From: Candidatus Alkanophagales archaeon
GTDB taxonomy: Archaea > Halobacteriota > Syntropharchaeia > Alkanophagales > B39-G2
Assembly: GCA_003661185.1 (NCBI GenBank)
Contig: QMVQ01000027.1
Coordinates: 1 to 12,369 of the forward strand
Direction: 5' to 3'
Length of the DNA stretch: 12,369 nt
Shown: piece after piece, positions 1 through 6,485 of the stretch
Numbering within the stretch: position 1 is the stretch's first letter
Layout of the letters: every line of letters begins with the position of its first letter
Program-made: the position numbers and the translations under genes
Notes under the pieces: generated by a model
The model's input: only the letters and a program-made list of their open reading frames with translations
Database searches by the model: none
What the model was told of the DNA's origin: nothing

Positions 1-1
1 C

Positions 2-343
2 GAGCGGCTCGGCTACACGAGGGCGCTGGTGCCGAAAGAAGTGATGTGCGAGCTTGAGCGTGTGCGGAAGAAGCTTAAAGGTCGCCATAAGATCGCGGCG
101 GAGTTAGCATTGGAGCTATTGCGAAAATATCGTGCTGAGGGGCGTTTGCTGAGCGCTAAAGTGGAGGAGTGCAACGCTGCCGATGTTAGTGCGGTGAGCG
201 TCGACGAAGCGCTAATACGGCTCGCAAAGCAGCGGGGGGCGGCGGTGCTCACGAACGACTCGAAGCTGAGACGAAAACTGTTGAGAGAAAGTGTCACCGT
301 CGTCTATTTAAGGGGGAAAAATAGGCTTGAGGAAAGGAGTTGA
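2..343 (+). CDS. PIN-domain (Fcf1/VapC9-like) protein, 5' truncated by window edge
   Basis: The frame is open from base 2, so the gene enters from outside the window. About 113 C-terminal residues are visible, and the GTG at 29 is an internal Val, not a start. The piece reads like the archaeal Fcf1/UPF0129 group of PIN-domain proteins: 'VPKEVMCELERV' (second acidic residue of the active site), 'SVDEALIRLA' (third) and 'AVLTNDSKLRRKL' (fourth), ending in the typical 'VVYLRGKNRLE' strand and basic tail. The N-terminal strand with the first catalytic Asp is missing, probably about 20 residues. Members of the family are predicted Mg-dependent ribonucleases, some in rRNA processing and some as toxins. 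No antitoxin is visible, so a processing nuclease is the more likely role. The stop is one base from the convergent stop of a small minus-strand ORF. Confidence 0.8.
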   Translation, partial: ERLGYTRALVPKEVMCELERVRKKLKGRHKIAAELALELLRKYRAEGRLLSAKVEECNAADVSAVSVDEALIRLAKQRGAAVLTNDSKLRRKLLRESVTVVYLRGKNRLEERS

Positions 344-344
344 G

Positions 345-425
345 TTACTCCTTCTTCGCAGCTATACCGAGGACCCCCATCAGGACTAAGATTCCACCGG
401 CAAGACTAAGAGCAAAAGCCGCCAT
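345..425 (-). CDS. Putative 26-residue single-pass membrane peptide
   Basis: This short minus-strand ORF starts at ATG 425 and stops with TAA at 345-347. It encodes a peptide beginning MAAFALSLAGGILVLMG and ending IAAKKE: one Gly/Ala/Leu/Val-rich stretch long enough to cross a membrane, then a charged Lys-Lys-Glu tail. An in-frame ATG at 449 would give a 34-residue form with the acidic extension MVNEEGGN. A purine-rich stretch (rc of 427-440, with G5) sits ahead of ATG 425 as a possible ribosome site, and an AT-rich box lies at 457-465. The stop is one base from the stop of the PIN gene, a clean tail-to-tail arrangement. I do not recognise the family. Small hydrophobic peptides like this are easily missed, but a chance ORF of this size is also possible. 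Confidence 0.4.
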   Translation of the reverse strand: MAAFALSLAGGILVLMGVLGIAAKKE

Positions 426-456
426 ATTTCCCCCTTCCTCGTTTACCATTTTTATC

Positions 457-465
457 AATTATTTA
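457..465 (+). promoter_or_regulatory. AT-rich box, probable TATA element for the TatD-like gene
   Basis: AATTATTTA lies about 50 bases upstream of the GTG start at 512. It would place the transcript start near 485-490 and leave a short leader carrying the G-rich Shine-Dalgarno-like run at 506-512. Read on the other strand, the same AT-rich stretch could serve the small membrane-peptide ORF. It is judged by composition and spacing only. Confidence 0.35.
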
Positions 466-511
466 GCCGTTACAATCTTAGTTAAGGTATCCCTACGTAA
501 ATCTGAGGGGG

Positions 512-1333
512 GTGTTAGGAATCATAGATATACACTGCCATCTCACGTTCAAGCAATACGACGAGGACCGTGAGAAAGTCATTGAAGACGCGAAAATGGT
601 GTTACGGGCGGTGGTAGTCAGCGGAACTGAACCTGAGGACTCAGAGAATGCTTTAAGGCTTGCTGCCGAGCACGAGGGCTTTATTTTCGTGACCGCGGGG
701 CTACACCCGATTCACGTCGAGGAGCTCGGCGACAAGGACATAGAACGGTATCAGGAGTTCATCGCCGAGAACAAGAAGAAAATCATAGGCATAGGTGAGA
801 TAGGGTTGGACTACCACTGGATTAAGGAGCCTTTGAAGATAAGGAAAACTAAGGAAGTTTTCCTCGAATTTTTGCGGCTTGCTAAAGAGTTGGATTTGCC
901 TGTCGTGCTACACTTGCGGAACGCCGTCGAGGAGGGCTTCAAGCTCGTCGTGGACGAGGACGTTCGCAAGGCGGTTTTCCACTGTTACACCGGGAAGCCG
1001 CAGCTCGCCTCTGAAATCTGGGACGAGGGTTACTACATCTCGCTGCCGACGTCCATCGTGCGGAGCAAGACGATGAAGAAGGTGGCGAAGATCGCACCTT
1101 CGTCGCTTCTGCTTGCGGAGACGGACGCCCCCTACTTATCGCCATTCGAGGGCGAGGAGCGGAACGTCCCGCAGAATGTGCGCATCGTCTACGAAAAGAT
1201 TGCGGAACAGCGAAAAACCGATGCTGATTCTTTAGAGACGACACTACTACGAAACTTCGAGGAGCTTTTCGGCGTCGTGCCCGAAAACGTGCCGAGGCTT
1301 AGAAGAAGAGAAAAGAGAGAGGAGGAAGAGTAG
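512..1333 (+). CDS. TatD-family metal-dependent hydrolase
   Basis: The 273-residue product is a TIM-barrel amidohydrolase of the TatD type, probably a metal-dependent DNase/phosphoesterase in the cytoplasm. All metal ligands are visible in order: the N-terminal H-x-H in 'IDIHCHL' (His8, His10), Glu96 in 'GIGEIGLDYHW', His134 in 'VVLHLRN', His157 in 'VFHCYTG' and Asp205 in 'LAETDAPYLSP'. Length is typical (about 250-270). The start is GTG 512 because the D-x-H-x-H strand must sit at the extreme N-terminus and a G-rich run touches it. The last 15 residues are a highly charged Arg/Glu tail outside the barrel. The gene stands alone; its stop lies 17 bases from that of the convergent aminotransferase. 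Archaeal members lack a firmly assigned substrate, so I give no gene symbol. Confidence 0.93.
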   Translation: MLGIIDIHCHLTFKQYDEDREKVIEDAKMVLRAVVVSGTEPEDSENALRLAAEHEGFIFVTAGLHPIHVEELGDKDIERYQEFIAENKKKIIGIGEIGLDYHWIKEPLKIRKTKEVFLEFLRLAKELDLPVVLHLRNAVEEGFKLVVDEDVRKAVFHCYTGKPQLASEIWDEGYYISLPTSIVRSKTMKKVAKIAPSSLLLAETDAPYLSPFEGEERNVPQNVRIVYEKIAEQRKTDADSLETTLLRNFEELFGVVPENVPRLRRREKREEEE

Positions 1334-1350
1334 TGCGCGCGCCCTTAAGG

Positions 1351-2514
1351 CTACACTCCCTCTAACATCCTCTCAAGCCTTTGCAGCCCCTCCTTAATGC
1401 TTTCTGTGGACGTAGCGTAGGAGAAGCGGACGTAGCCGCTGCAGGAAGGACCGAAGGCAGAGCCGGGCGTTGTCGCCACGTAAAGCTCCCTCAACGACTT
1501 CTCCGCGAACGTCATGCCGTCCATACCTGCCGTCTCGACATTTACAAAGACGTAGAACGCACCTTCAGGGCGCTCGCAATGCAAGCCGAGCTTTTGCAGC
1601 CCCTCAACTATCAAGTCTCGTCGCCGCCTGAATTCCGCAACCATCTCCCTCAAGCTTTCTCTCGACCGTTCGTCCCGAAGGGCGGCGAGCGCCCCGAACT
1701 GCGCGAATGACGTTGCGCACGTCACGGAGTGCTGTTGGACTTTGAGCATTGCGTTCAGAATTTCGGGCGGCGCTACAGCGTAGCCGATTCGCCATCCTGT
1801 CATCGCATATGTCTTCGAAAAGCCGTCCACGAGAATCGTGCGCTCCGCCATCCCTTCGAGCGTCGCAAAACAGATATGCTCACGCCCGTAGATTATTTTA
1901 CTGTATATTTCATCCGAAAGGACGAGCAGGTCCTTATCCTTTGCGAACTCTGCAACCTCTTCAAGCTCCTTCTTGCTGAGGACGTAGCCGACTGGGTTGT
2001 TCGGGCTATTTATGACTATAAGTTTGGCTTTCGGCGTGAAGACTTTCTCAAGACACTCGTAAGTTACCTTCTCGCCCCTGTCCGCAAACCGCTTCGTCCA
2101 GACGACCTCGCCGCTTGCGAGCTGCGCAGCCGCCGCATAGCTCACCCACGCCGGCTCCACAAGAATAACGGCATCGCCAGCGTCCAAAGTCGCCATGAAA
2201 GCCTCGTAAATCGCATGCTTCGCCCCCGGCGTCACGAGAACGTCATCAGCACGCACGTCAAGCCCGTATTCCTCGCCAAGGCGGGCGGCTATTTCTCCCC
2301 GCAGCTCAGGGATGCCGGCAGCCTGCGTGTAGTGCGTGCGTCCTTCGTCTAAAGCACGCTTCGCCGCCTCGCAGATGTGCGACGGCGTGTCAAAATCCGG
2401 CTCGCCGAGCGTGAAGTCCACGACCGGTTTTCCTTGCGCTCTCAACTCCTTCGCCAGCTTCCCCATTTTTAGCGTTGCCGACTCCTTTACCCCGCTAAAC
2501 CTCCTCGAAACCAT
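1351..2514 (-). CDS. Pyridoxal-phosphate class I aminotransferase (aspartate aminotransferase-like)
   Basis: The product (387 residues from ATG 2514; a TTG lies one codon upstream at 2517) is a complete fold-type I aminotransferase. Counting from that TTG, visible landmarks are the 'TLGEPDFDTP' substrate loop, 'TPGAKHAIYEAF', 'NSPNNPVGYV' (Asn that contacts PLP), 'LSDEIYSKIIY' (Asp202, Tyr205), the Schiff-base Lys235 in 'VDGFSKTYAMTGWRIGY' with Arg243, and the carboxylate-binding Arg364 in 'GYVRFSYA'. This places it in the AspC/aromatic aminotransferase Igamma group that transfers amino groups between glutamate or aspartate and 2-oxo acids; the exact substrate cannot be read from the motifs. 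ATG 2514 is preferred because an AT box at 2538-2545 lies 24 bases upstream, the spacing expected for a leaderless archaeal mRNA, and no ribosome site is seen. Confidence 0.95.
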   Translation of the reverse strand: MVSRRFSGVKESATLKMGKLAKELRAQGKPVVDFTLGEPDFDTPSHICEAAKRALDEGRTHYTQAAGIPELRGEIAARLGEEYGLDVRADDVLVTPGAKHAIYEAFMATLDAGDAVILVEPAWVSYAAAAQLASGEVVWTKRFADRGEKVTYECLEKVFTPKAKLIVINSPNNPVGYVLSKKELEEVAEFAKDKDLLVLSDEIYSKIIYGREHICFATLEGMAERTILVDGFSKTYAMTGWRIGYAVAPPEILNAMLKVQQHSVTCATSFAQFGALAALRDERSRESLREMVAEFRRRRDLIVEGLQKLGLHCERPEGAFYVFVNVETAGMDGMTFAEKSLRELYVATTPGSAFGPSCSGYVRFSYATSTESIKEGLQRLERMLEGV

Positions 2515-2537
2515 CAAGGTTTTAAATGAGGTTGGGC

Positions 2538-2545
2538 ATATTTAA
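2538..2545. promoter_or_regulatory. AT box shared by the aminotransferase (-) and tRNA-Thr (+)
   Basis: ATATTTAA, read on the minus strand as TTAAATAT, ends 24 bases ahead of the aminotransferase ATG. On the plus strand it ends 21 bases ahead of the first tRNA base. Both distances match an archaeal TATA box about 25 bases from a start site, so one AT-rich element may fire in both directions. Only 51 bases separate the two genes. Confidence 0.5.
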
Positions 2546-2565
2546 CTGTGAAGATGCCGCATGAC

Positions 2566-2639
2566 GCCCCGGTAGCTTAGCCCGGAAGAGCGGCTGACTT
2601 GTAATCAGCAGGTCGGGGGTTCAAATCCCCCCCGGGGCT
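2566..2639 (+). tRNA. tRNA-Thr, anticodon TGT
   Basis: The 74-base cloverleaf folds completely. The acceptor stem GCCCCGG/CCGGGGC has seven pairs. The D arm is GCTT/GAGC around an AGCCCGGAA loop. The anticodon stem GCTGA/TCAGC holds the loop CTTGTAA, giving anticodon TGT for codon ACA. The variable loop is AGGTC and the T arm GGGGG/CCCCC holds TTCAAAT. The discriminator is T73, which suits archaeal threonine tRNAs. CCA is not encoded and there is no intron. The GC-rich stems suit a thermophile but are not proof. Confidence 0.97.
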
Positions 2640-2650
2640 TGATTACAAAA

Positions 2651-2926
2651 TTGCAAATCCCTCGGAAAAAGAAGATAAACAACGCTTTTGACATCAAAGA
2701 ACAAATGAGAAGTCTCGGCTTTTACTGGGCAGGCGAGACAGGTTTGCTTTGGGAACTGGAGGGCGTTTTGAGCGAGAACAAACTAAAAGAGCTCGCAGAG
2801 CTTGATCCTGAAGAGGCGGTGCCGAAGGCATTTCCGCTGATAAAAAAGGTGCAAGACTCAAAACCGAGGGGGAGCGATGAAAGAGCTGAGAGAATGAAGA
2901 GAGCTACTCGGGGAGCTCGTTCGTAG
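2651..2926 (+). CDS. Small hypothetical protein, probably 3'-frameshifted
   Basis: This open frame directly follows tRNA-Thr. It can start at TTG 2639 (overlapping the last tRNA base, unlikely), TTG 2651 (chosen) or ATG 2706; none has a good ribosome site. The body looks like real protein: a basic N-terminus, 'AFDIKEQMRSLGFYW', 'GLLWELEGVLSENKLKELAE', then a Pro/Glu-rich segment. The last nine residues after the final Met-Lys (RATRGARS region) look like out-of-frame sequence. A neighbouring frame continues well beyond with 'RELLGELVRRFSWDHVI', extending the charged helix naturally. The intact gene may therefore have run to about 3080 (roughly 140 residues), with a one-base shift near 2895-2902. 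I do not recognise the family. Its place on a tRNA 3' end would suit a remnant of an integrated element, but no integrase or attachment repeat is seen. Confidence 0.45.
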   Translation: MQIPRKKKINNAFDIKEQMRSLGFYWAGETGLLWELEGVLSENKLKELAELDPEEAVPKAFPLIKKVQDSKPRGSDERAERMKRATRGARS

Positions 2927-3080
2927 GTTTTCATGGGACCATGTCATCAGTAATATTGCTAGTTCCGCCAAGAACTCCACACGTGTTCTTCGCTACTCTG
3001 AACTTATGAGTCATGACGCCGTTAAAGTCTTTAGCAGGAGATTTAAAAATTTAACACCAGCCATAGACCTCGTAACGTAG
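2898..3080 (+). pseudogene. Possible out-of-frame C-terminal part of the preceding hypothetical gene
   Basis: A stop-free stretch of 60 codons follows the TGA at 2895-2897 and ends at TAG 3078. It begins RELLGELVRRFSWDHVI and continues with mixed, protein-like composition. A short ATG-led segment in the same frame (2877, MKELRE) precedes the TGA. It has no start of its own. The simplest reading is the displaced 3' part of the 2651 ORF, either a decayed gene or a sequencing indel. Chance openness cannot be excluded. Confidence 0.3.
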
Positions 3081-3104
3081 TTAAAAGTAACATTTGAGGT
3101 TCTT

Positions 3105-3136
3105 AGAAAAATGAAAATTAAAAAATTGATTTTCTT
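3105..3136 (-). terminator. T-rich terminator downstream of thi4
   Basis: Read on the minus strand, the bases just after the thi4 stop contain several T-runs (AATTTTTTAATTTTC and CATTTTTC) with no strong hairpin. Archaeal RNA polymerase commonly stops at such T-tracts. The position, within about 35 bases of the stop codon, fits. Confidence 0.55.
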
Positions 3137-3139
3137 GCT

Positions 3140-3931
3140 TCAGGCAGAGCCTTCCCTTAACTTATTAATGACGATCTCAGCGGCTTTTTTCCCTGAGAGG
3201 AGCATGCCGCCGAAGACGGCGCCCATGCGGTGGGCGCCGGCGACGGCGTTCGCCGCCATGCCCGTGACGAGCAGCCCGGGATAAATCTCACGGGTATTTT
3301 CCAAAACTTCCTGTTCCGCTTGTTTTGCGAACATCGAGCGTTCGCCGACGACGTCGCCGGTTTTCGTGGCGAGCCGTCCGACTTTCTTCGCGACGAGCTT
3401 GCAGACGTTGCACTCATGTCCCGTGGCGTCAATCACGAACTCAGAGCGGAACGCTAAGGGATCCACGTGCAAGCCTGCGAGCTCAACAGCAGTCCAATTC
3501 ACGACGACGCCCCGCACTCTTTGTTGATCATCGACGACGACGTCCTCGACGCTTAGCCCGTTGAGAATTTTGACGCCTGCCCTTATTGCACCCAGACAGA
3601 GACAGGCGGCGGTTTCGATGGCGTCAGCCACGTAAAGCGTTTCACCACCGCTCGCCGCCACCTCTTCGAAGCGCACGCCGAGTTCCTTAAGAATAGGAGT
3701 CGCCACCGCCTCTATAACGATTTTCGGGAGCATCATGCCGCCGCCCCAGATGCCACCGCCGATGTTGAGCCGCCGCTCGAAGACCACGACGCGCAAGCCG
3801 GCGCACCCAAGGAAATACGCAGCGGTTAGTCCTGAAGGTCCGGCGCCTACCACCGCCACGTCCGCTTCCAAGCAGCTCAAAAAATCCTCAAAAGACTTTT
3901 TTAGTATGGCTCTCGACGTCTCAAGCTCCAT
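3140..3931 (-). CDS. thi4: Archaeal thiazole synthase Thi4 (sulfide-dependent ADP-thiazole synthase)
   Basis: The 263-residue protein belongs to the Thi4 family, which forms the thiazole part of thiamin from NAD and glycine. A Rossmann nucleotide-binding loop GAGPSG is at 29-34, followed by the acidic end of strand 2 ('VVVFERR') and the family hallmark 'NIGGGIWGGGMM' at 56-67. The segment 'AVELAGLHVDP' carries His155 where the yeast enzyme has its sacrificial Cys205; His is the archaeal state, in which free sulfide supplies the sulfur catalytically. 'DATGHECNV' and 'AGAHRMGAVFGG' complete the active site. Older literature calls archaeal members ribose-1,5-bisphosphate isomerase or ribulose-bisphosphate synthetase. 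ATG 3931 is supported by an excellent Shine-Dalgarno. It is divergent from aroA'; no thiamin riboswitch elements were recognised. Confidence 0.95.
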   Translation of the reverse strand: MELETSRAILKKSFEDFLSCLEADVAVVGAGPSGLTAAYFLGCAGLRVVVFERRLNIGGGIWGGGMMLPKIVIEAVATPILKELGVRFEEVAASGGETLYVADAIETAACLCLGAIRAGVKILNGLSVEDVVVDDQQRVRGVVVNWTAVELAGLHVDPLAFRSEFVIDATGHECNVCKLVAKKVGRLATKTGDVVGERSMFAKQAEQEVLENTREIYPGLLVTGMAANAVAGAHRMGAVFGGMLLSGKKAAEIVINKLREGSA

Positions 3932-3934
3932 AGA

Positions 3935-3943
3935 TCACCCTCC
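3935..3943 (-). promoter_or_regulatory. Strong Shine-Dalgarno of thi4
   Basis: On the minus strand this reads GGAGGGTGA, three bases before ATG 3931 (GGAGGGTGATCTATG). It is one of the few clear ribosome sites in the window and fixes the thi4 start. Several other genes here seem leaderless. Confidence 0.8.
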
Positions 3944-3945
3944 TT

Positions 3946-3960
3946 GCAGAGTGTCTCTGC
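3946..3960 (-). promoter_or_regulatory. Perfect 6-bp inverted repeat next to the thi4 ribosome site
   Basis: GCAGAG-TGT-CTCTGC is a six-pair inverted repeat with a three-base loop, ending two bases before the thi4 Shine-Dalgarno. If transcription starts downstream of the TATATA at 3991-3996, it lies in the thi4 leader and could form a hairpin beside the ribosome site. As DNA it could be an operator. No factor is known to me; function is inferred from position only. Confidence 0.35.
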
Positions 3961-3990
3961 TTACCCAGTCTCCGCTTACGCATCACCCTC

Positions 3991-4013
3991 TATATAGCGA
4001 CAATTTTATAAAA
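3991..4013. promoter_or_regulatory. Divergent promoter region of thi4 (-) and aroA' (+)
   Basis: Two AT-rich boxes lie here: TATATA at 3991-3996 and TTTTATAAAA at 4004-4013, both symmetric enough to work on either strand. For aroA', the first would place the start near 4018-4022 and keep the G-rich ribosome site (4024-4034) in the leader. For thi4, the first gives a leader of about 35 bases containing the inverted repeat. The sequence ATCACCCTC occurs twice nearby (3934-3942 and 3982-3990). Confidence 0.5.
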
Positions 4014-4037
4014 GTGGGAGCATAGGGGTGTGATAAT

Positions 4038-4838
4038 ATGTCGAAGATAGGTAAAGATATCAGGGTCGAGAGGATTATCAATAGAGAGAGTGGGAAGACT
4101 GTCATCGTGCCGATGGACCACGGCGTCACCTCAGGACCGATAAAAGGGCTGGAGGACATGAAAATTGCGGTGAACGCCGTTGCTGAAGGCGGTGCGAATG
4201 CTGTCATCCTGCACAAAGGAATTGTTAGGGCGGGGCACCGGGGTTATGGTAAAGACATTGGGCTCATCATTCATCTCTCTGCAAGCACCTCGCTCGGTCC
4301 CGACCCGTTGAACAAGGTCCTAGTAGCGACGGCCACAGAGGCAATAAAGCTCGGCGCCGACGCCGTCTCCGTGCATGTGAACGTCGGTGCCGAGAACGAG
4401 GCTGAGATGCTCAGGGAACTCGGCGCCGTCGCTCGTGAGTGCGAGGAGTGGGGCATGCCGCTCGTTGCGATGATGTATCCTCGCGGCAAGAAAGTGACGG
4501 ACGAGCACGCCGTCGAATACGTAAAGCATGCGGCTCGTGTTGGTGCGGAACTCGGCGCCGACATAATAAAGACAAATTACACCGGTGACCCCGACACCTT
4601 CAAGGAGGTTGTTAAAGGTTGTCCAGTTCCCGTGGTCATTGCGGGTGGTCCGAAGATGAGCAGCGACGAGGAAGTCTTTGAAATGATAAAGGGGGCTATG
4701 AGTGCTGGCGCGACTGGCGTTTCCATCGGACGTAATATCTTCCAACATGACGACCCCAAGAAGATGACGAGAGCCATTTCGATGATAGTCCACGAAGATG
4801 CATCCGTGGAAGAGGCTTTAAAGTTCTTAAGGTCTTGA
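4038..4838 (+). CDS. aroA': 2-amino-3,7-dideoxy-D-threo-hept-6-ulosonate synthase (AroA')
   Basis: The 266-residue product is a class I aldolase-type TIM barrel of the archaeal AroA' (ADH synthase) family. It joins 6-deoxy-5-ketofructose 1-phosphate with L-aspartate semialdehyde, the first step of the archaeal alternative shikimate pathway. Visible catalytic residues are Asp27 in '[11 protein letters not shown]', Tyr147 in 'AMMYPRG' and the Schiff-base Lys178 in '[10 protein letters not shown]'. The phosphate-binding 'VVIAGGPK' and '[13 protein letters not shown]' loops are intact. The length is normal. ATG 4038 follows a G-rich site (AGGGGTGTGAT). The next gene, 18 bases on, codes for the enzyme that uses its product, so the pair is surely one transcript. 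Fructose-bisphosphate aldolase is the close paralogue; adjacency to aroB' settles the assignment. Confidence 0.96.
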   Translation: MSKIGKDIRVERIINRESGKTVIVPMDHGVTSGPIKGLEDMKIAVNAVAEGGANAVILHKGIVRAGHRGYGKDIGLIIHLSASTSLGPDPLNKVLVATATEAIKLGADAVSVHVNVGAENEAEMLRELGAVARECEEWGMPLVAMMYPRGKKVTDEHAVEYVKHAARVGAELGADIIKTNYTGDPDTFKEVVKGCPVPVVIAGGPKMSSDEEVFEMIKGAMSAGATGVSIGRNIFQHDDPKKMTRAISMIVHEDASVEEALKFLRS

Positions 4839-4856
4839 TTTGATGGAAGTGAAAAT

Positions 4857-6020
4857 ATGGACAAGGAGGTCTGGGTAAGAGCCGATGAGGGGGGGTGGGA
4901 GGAGAAAAAAATAAGAATAACAACAGCCCTCGAATCGGGCGCAGATTTCGTTCTTGTTGACGTTGAGGACGTGCCGAGGGTAAAAGAGCTCGGTATGATA
5001 AAGACGGCAGCGTTTGTCGCAGGAGACGCCGGCTTAGACGAGTTAGAAGACGTGGCGGCAGAGCTAATCGTGTTCGGCAAGGGCTGCGAGGGCGACGGCA
5101 CCACACCTTTACTTTTCGATTTTAGCCAGTCAACGCTCTTCAAATCGCTTGAAAGTGCCAAGGACGTTGTAGGGAAGGAGCGGTTGGGCGCCTACATCGA
5201 GATTCGCGGGAAGGAATATGAGCGGCTGGCGGTGGCGCTTGCAAGCTTCTGCCGTTACCTCGTTGTAGTAGGAACCGATTGGAAAGTAATCCCGCTTGAG
5301 AACTTGATAGCTGAGTTGCAGAAATACGACGTGAAGATAATCACCGGCGTGAAGGACGTTGCGGAGGCGAGGACTGCCTTCGAGACGCTGGAGCACGGCG
5401 CCGACGGCGTTTTACTCGACACAGACGACCTCAACGAAATAAAAAAGACGGTGGGACTGAAGGAGCTGCTTAGGCAGGAGCGTTTGCCGCTGACTATCGC
5501 CAGAGTTACGAAAATCGAGCCGCAAGGCATGGGCGACCGTGTCTGTGTGGACACATGCTCCTTAATGCGGCGTGGCGAAGGCATGCTCGTCGGCTCGTTT
5601 TCGGGTGCGTTCTTCCTCGTGCATTCCGAGACCGAGGAGAGCCCGTATGTGGAGGCTCGCCCTTTCAGAGTGAACGCCGGCGCCGTGCACTCTTACATAC
5701 TCGTCGGCGAGAAGACGAAATACCTCGCTGAACTCTCGGCGGGCGATGAGGTTCTGATTGTGAACTCGGAGGGCGTCACGAGGAAAGCAACCGTAGGACG
5801 CGTGAAGATCGAGCGGCGCCCGCTGATACTTGTGGAGGCGGAGGCTGAGGGGCGCAGGTTCAGCATAGTCCTGCAGAACGCCGAAACCATAAAGCTGATG
5901 GGTAAGGAGCGCCCGATTTCCGTGGCGGAACTCAAGGAGGGCGACGAGGTTCTGGTGCACCTCTCCTCAGAGGCGAGACACTTCGGAATCTCGATAGACG
6001 AGACGATAATCGAGAAGTAG
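4857..6020 (+). CDS. aroB': 3-dehydroquinate synthase II (AroB')
   Basis: The 387-residue product is the archaeal dehydroquinate synthase, unrelated to bacterial AroB. It performs the NAD-dependent oxidative deamination and ring closure of the AroA' product to 3-dehydroquinate. Family landmarks are the N-terminal 'KEVWVRADEGGWEEKK', 'GMIKTAAFV', 'VVGTDWKVIPLENLIAEL' at 137-154, the block around 'GMGDRVCVDTCSLM' at 224-237 continuing into 'GEGMLVGSFSGAFFLVHSE', and 'ARPFRVNAGAVHSYI' at 267-281. The C-terminal third is the beta-rich domain expected. Length fits the longer members. ATG 4857 has a modest GGAAGTG-type site 6-12 bases upstream. It ends four bases from the convergent stop of the following membrane protein gene. 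Confidence 0.96.
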   Translation: MDKEVWVRADEGGWEEKKIRITTALESGADFVLVDVEDVPRVKELGMIKTAAFVAGDAGLDELEDVAAELIVFGKGCEGDGTTPLLFDFSQSTLFKSLESAKDVVGKERLGAYIEIRGKEYERLAVALASFCRYLVVVGTDWKVIPLENLIAELQKYDVKIITGVKDVAEARTAFETLEHGADGVLLDTDDLNEIKKTVGLKELLRQERLPLTIARVTKIEPQGMGDRVCVDTCSLMRRGEGMLVGSFSGAFFLVHSETEESPYVEARPFRVNAGAVHSYILVGEKTKYLAELSAGDEVLIVNSEGVTRKATVGRVKIERRPLILVEAEAEGRRFSIVLQNAETIKLMGKERPISVAELKEGDEVLVHLSSEARHFGISIDETIIEK

Positions 6021-6024
6021 CGAA

Positions 6025-6483
6025 CTAGTCCGCAACGACCCCCGAATGCAAAACCGCCGCCTCCTTGAATATCGTCCATGCGTAGATCTGAGCCCGATAG
6101 TAGAGGAGACCCACCGCACAGGCGACAACCACCGCTGCGATTGCGAGGAAGACAAAAGAGAATAAGGGATAATCGGGAAGCAATACTTTTGTGAACAATG
6201 TCCAGAGCGGCTTTGTGCTCTCCCTTACTGTTGTTTCCATCATTTCTTCCCCTACCAATGTCAAGGCGATATCCAGTATGACCGACAGGGCGGTCACGCC
6301 GAAGCCCGTCAGCAGCGACAGGGAGGTCATGTAGATTCTCGCCCGTGCGATTCTGTCGTCGCAGGCTCGGAGGAACCTCCGCAGCTCGTCCCTGTTGTCG
6401 AAGGCGAAGTCCGAGAGTTCCAGCCGTGAGCCGCTGATGCGTCTAATTCCGCTCTCGTCGGCTTCGACCCAGCGGAACGACAA
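6025..6483 (-). CDS. Uncharacterised two-helix membrane protein (main part of a frameshifted gene)
   Basis: The open frame gives 152 residues from TTG 6483. The first 45 or so are charged and soluble. A hydrophobic segment follows at about 49-78 (IYMTSLSLLTGFGVTALSVI and on), then a 30-residue loop with few charges, and a second hydrophobic segment at about 106-131 (SFVFLAIAAVVVACAVGLLY), ending in a short C-terminal tail. Topology suggests two membrane passes. TTG 6483 has no ribosome site, and the frame continues upstream without ATG, GTG or TTG as a protein-like sequence (PAEPEIWSEYFKLLLLSLS) to a TAG. This is probably the body of a longer gene whose start, ATG 6590, is in another frame. 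I do not recognise the family; it is not obviously linked to its neighbours. Confidence 0.65.
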   Translation of the reverse strand: MSFRWVEADESGIRRISGSRLELSDFAFDNRDELRRFLRACDDRIARARIYMTSLSLLTGFGVTALSVILDIALTLVGEEMMETTVRESTKPLWTLFTKVLLPDYPLFSFVFLAIAAVVVACAVGLLYYRAQIYAWTIFKEAAVLHSGVVAD

Positions 6484-6485
6484 GC

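Noticed and set aside
340..573. 77-codon plus-strand ORF between the PIN and TatD genes
   Set aside because: It overlaps the TatD start out of frame, has no ribosome site, and is the complement of the small membrane-peptide ORF, which is the better candidate.
2640..3139. Integrated element with attachment repeat at tRNA-Thr
   Set aside because: No second copy of the tRNA 3' end and no integrase is seen inside the window. Only the unknown broken ORF remains, so this is a possibility, not a call.
3932..4037. Thiamin (TPP) riboswitch upstream of thi4
   Set aside because: The conserved CTGAGA-type and ACCTGATCTGG-type blocks are absent and the leader is too short.
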